DNA from: Bathymodiolus thermophilus thioautotrophic gill symbiont
GTDB lineage: Bacteria > Pseudomonadota > Gammaproteobacteria > PS1 > Pseudothioglobaceae
Length of the DNA stretch: 64,000 bases
Direction: 5' to 3'
Assembly (NCBI RefSeq): GCF_003711265.1
Contig: NZ_CP024634.1
Coordinates: forward strand, 620,001-684,000
A program made the position numbers and the translations under genes. Within the stretch, counting starts at the first letter, position 1. Each line of letters begins with the position of its first letter. Positions 63,140 through 64,000 of the stretch are shown here, piece by piece. The notes below the pieces were generated by a model, which searched no databases, was not told the DNA's origin, and saw only the letters and a program-made list of their open reading frames with translations.

Positions 63140-64000
63140 TTAATACTTTTCTATATCTGTAATTTCATCAATATTATATTTAGTTATGTATTCTGATATA
63201 TTCTCTAAGTTGATGTTGTTAATGTTGAGAGAGATTGATGCCAAACCAACGACATTTAATTTGAATTCATCCTCAGCTTCAAAATAATGGTCATTATGGT
63301 CTGTAACTGACGGAGGAGCGTGCTCTTCATCAGAAATCATATAATAATCTGATTTGAATATATAATAATAAGCCGACACTGTTATTGTTAAGTTGAATGG
63401 AATTCCAAATTGACCGTTTCCATAATATCTTATTTCTGAAAAGTCTAGATCAATATGTTCCACCTCTTCATAGCCACTTATAGTGGCTTCATTATTATCA
63501 TCGGGTATTGATTGATCGGTAAATGTTTTCCACATAATAGTTTCGCCAATATTATTTGAAATAAAGTTTGTAATTTCTCTACATTTCTTTTCATGTTGCC
63601 TTATCGCTTCTATCAGTTGACTAATAATAAAATCTGTATCTTTCAGTTCTGCTTGTATGAGATCAGATTTTATAAAGTCCGAAAGACTGTTATAAGTAGT
63701 AATCTCCCCTTCGTTTGAGAATGTATCTTTTATCTTGTTATCTCCTGAAACAACATGAATGTCATTATTTTCTTTATTGAGTTTAAATATTGATTGCACA
63801 ATAAAGCTGTCAGGAATATCTTCTCGTTTTTTGATTGATTTTAAAGGTGGGGTACCTTGAAAATAAGCTTCCAATGCAGCGTTAGCTTGTTCTAAGCAAA
63901 GTGGATATAAATTTGCACCTATATTATTAGCCCAGTTAGTTATTTGATTCTCAGTATTAGACAGTGTGTTTTCTAATTCATCCTCAAGAAGATCCTTCAA
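63140..64000 (-). CDS. PIN-domain-like protein (DUF4935-type), partial at its 5' end
   Basis: The C-terminal 286 residues are visible; the frame stays open to the window edge, and the TTG at 64000 is probably internal. KREDIPDSFIVQSIFKL and HVVSGDNKIKDTF match the second half of PIN-nuclease domains, where acidic residues coordinate metal for RNA cleavage. The expected first acidic residues would lie beyond the window. A long C-terminal region of about 180 residues (beta-rich, acidic, ending ITDIEKY) follows the nuclease-like part, unlike the short VapC toxins. A role as ribonuclease or defence effector is inference. Confidence 0.6.
   Translation of the reverse strand: MKDLLEDELENTLSNTENQITNWANNIGANLYPLCLEQANAALEAYFQGTPPLKSIKKREDIPDSFIVQSIFKLNKENNDIHVVSGDNKIKDTFSNEGEITTYNSLSDFIKSDLIQAELKDTDFIISQLIEAIRQHEKKCREITNFISNNIGETIMWKTFTDQSIPDDNNEATISGYEEVEHIDLDFSEIRYYGNGQFGIPFNLTITVSAYYYIFKSDYYMISDEEHAPPSVTDHNDHYFEAEDEFKLNVVGLASISLNINNINLENISEYITKYNIDEITDIEKY

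Overview
The window reads as chromosomal DNA of an AT-rich gammaproteobacterial sulfur oxidiser. The evidence is a soxXYZA-soxK thiosulfate-oxidation operon, a gamma-type tRNA(Tyr-Gly-Thr)-tuf-tRNA(Trp)-secE-nusG-rplKAJL-rpoBC block, and a mraZ-rsmH-ftsL-ftsI division cluster. Protein flavour and the sox set suggest the SUP05/Thioglobus group, which includes mussel and clam gill symbionts. That placement is inference; no 16S rRNA lies in the window.

Layout. 1-9.3 kb: a REP-associated transposase flanked by its own palindromes, prfB, rpsO, a lipid A acyltransferase-like gene, dnaG, and the dcw operon on the minus strand, headed by an unlisted 59-residue membrane protein and a probable MraZ operator. 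9.3-14.4 kb: a large secreted cadherin-like surface protein and a malic enzyme. 14.4-28 kb: the translation/transcription superoperon, with an L10-type leader carrying an intrinsic terminator. 28-32 kb: trpE and the sox operon. 32-56.3 kb: the accessory core of the window, four tandem giant genes (1941, 1942, 2040 and 1344 codons). Each encodes a Bap-prefix-like N-terminus with a hydrophobic segment, a stalk of Ig-like and cadherin-like repeats, exactly seven FG-GAP blades, an RTX-type calcium motif and a shared C-terminus. 56.3-64 kb: a methyltransferase, dnaE, two small conserved genes, one unknown gene, and a PIN-domain-like gene cut by the window end.

The giant genes are the most unusual content. 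They sit in repeated transcription units of about 6.4-6.7 kb. Each unit has the same intergenic module, a TATAAT promoter element and a 5' UTR hairpin whose pairing largely survives base changes between copies. The seven-blade propeller is constant while stalk length varies. One copy contains three tandem 891-bp stalk units, and both gene ends have been homogenised between copies. Together this looks like a recombination-driven family of exported calcium-dependent adhesins, plausibly for host or surface contact. No type I exporter is encoded beside them.

A second theme is small palindromic repeats. A 161-bp near-complete palindrome with GAGACC-type inverted ends occurs three times, always at the 3' end of a gene; one copy has a clear 5-bp target duplication. 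A separate 17-21 bp palindrome accompanies the transposase at the left end.
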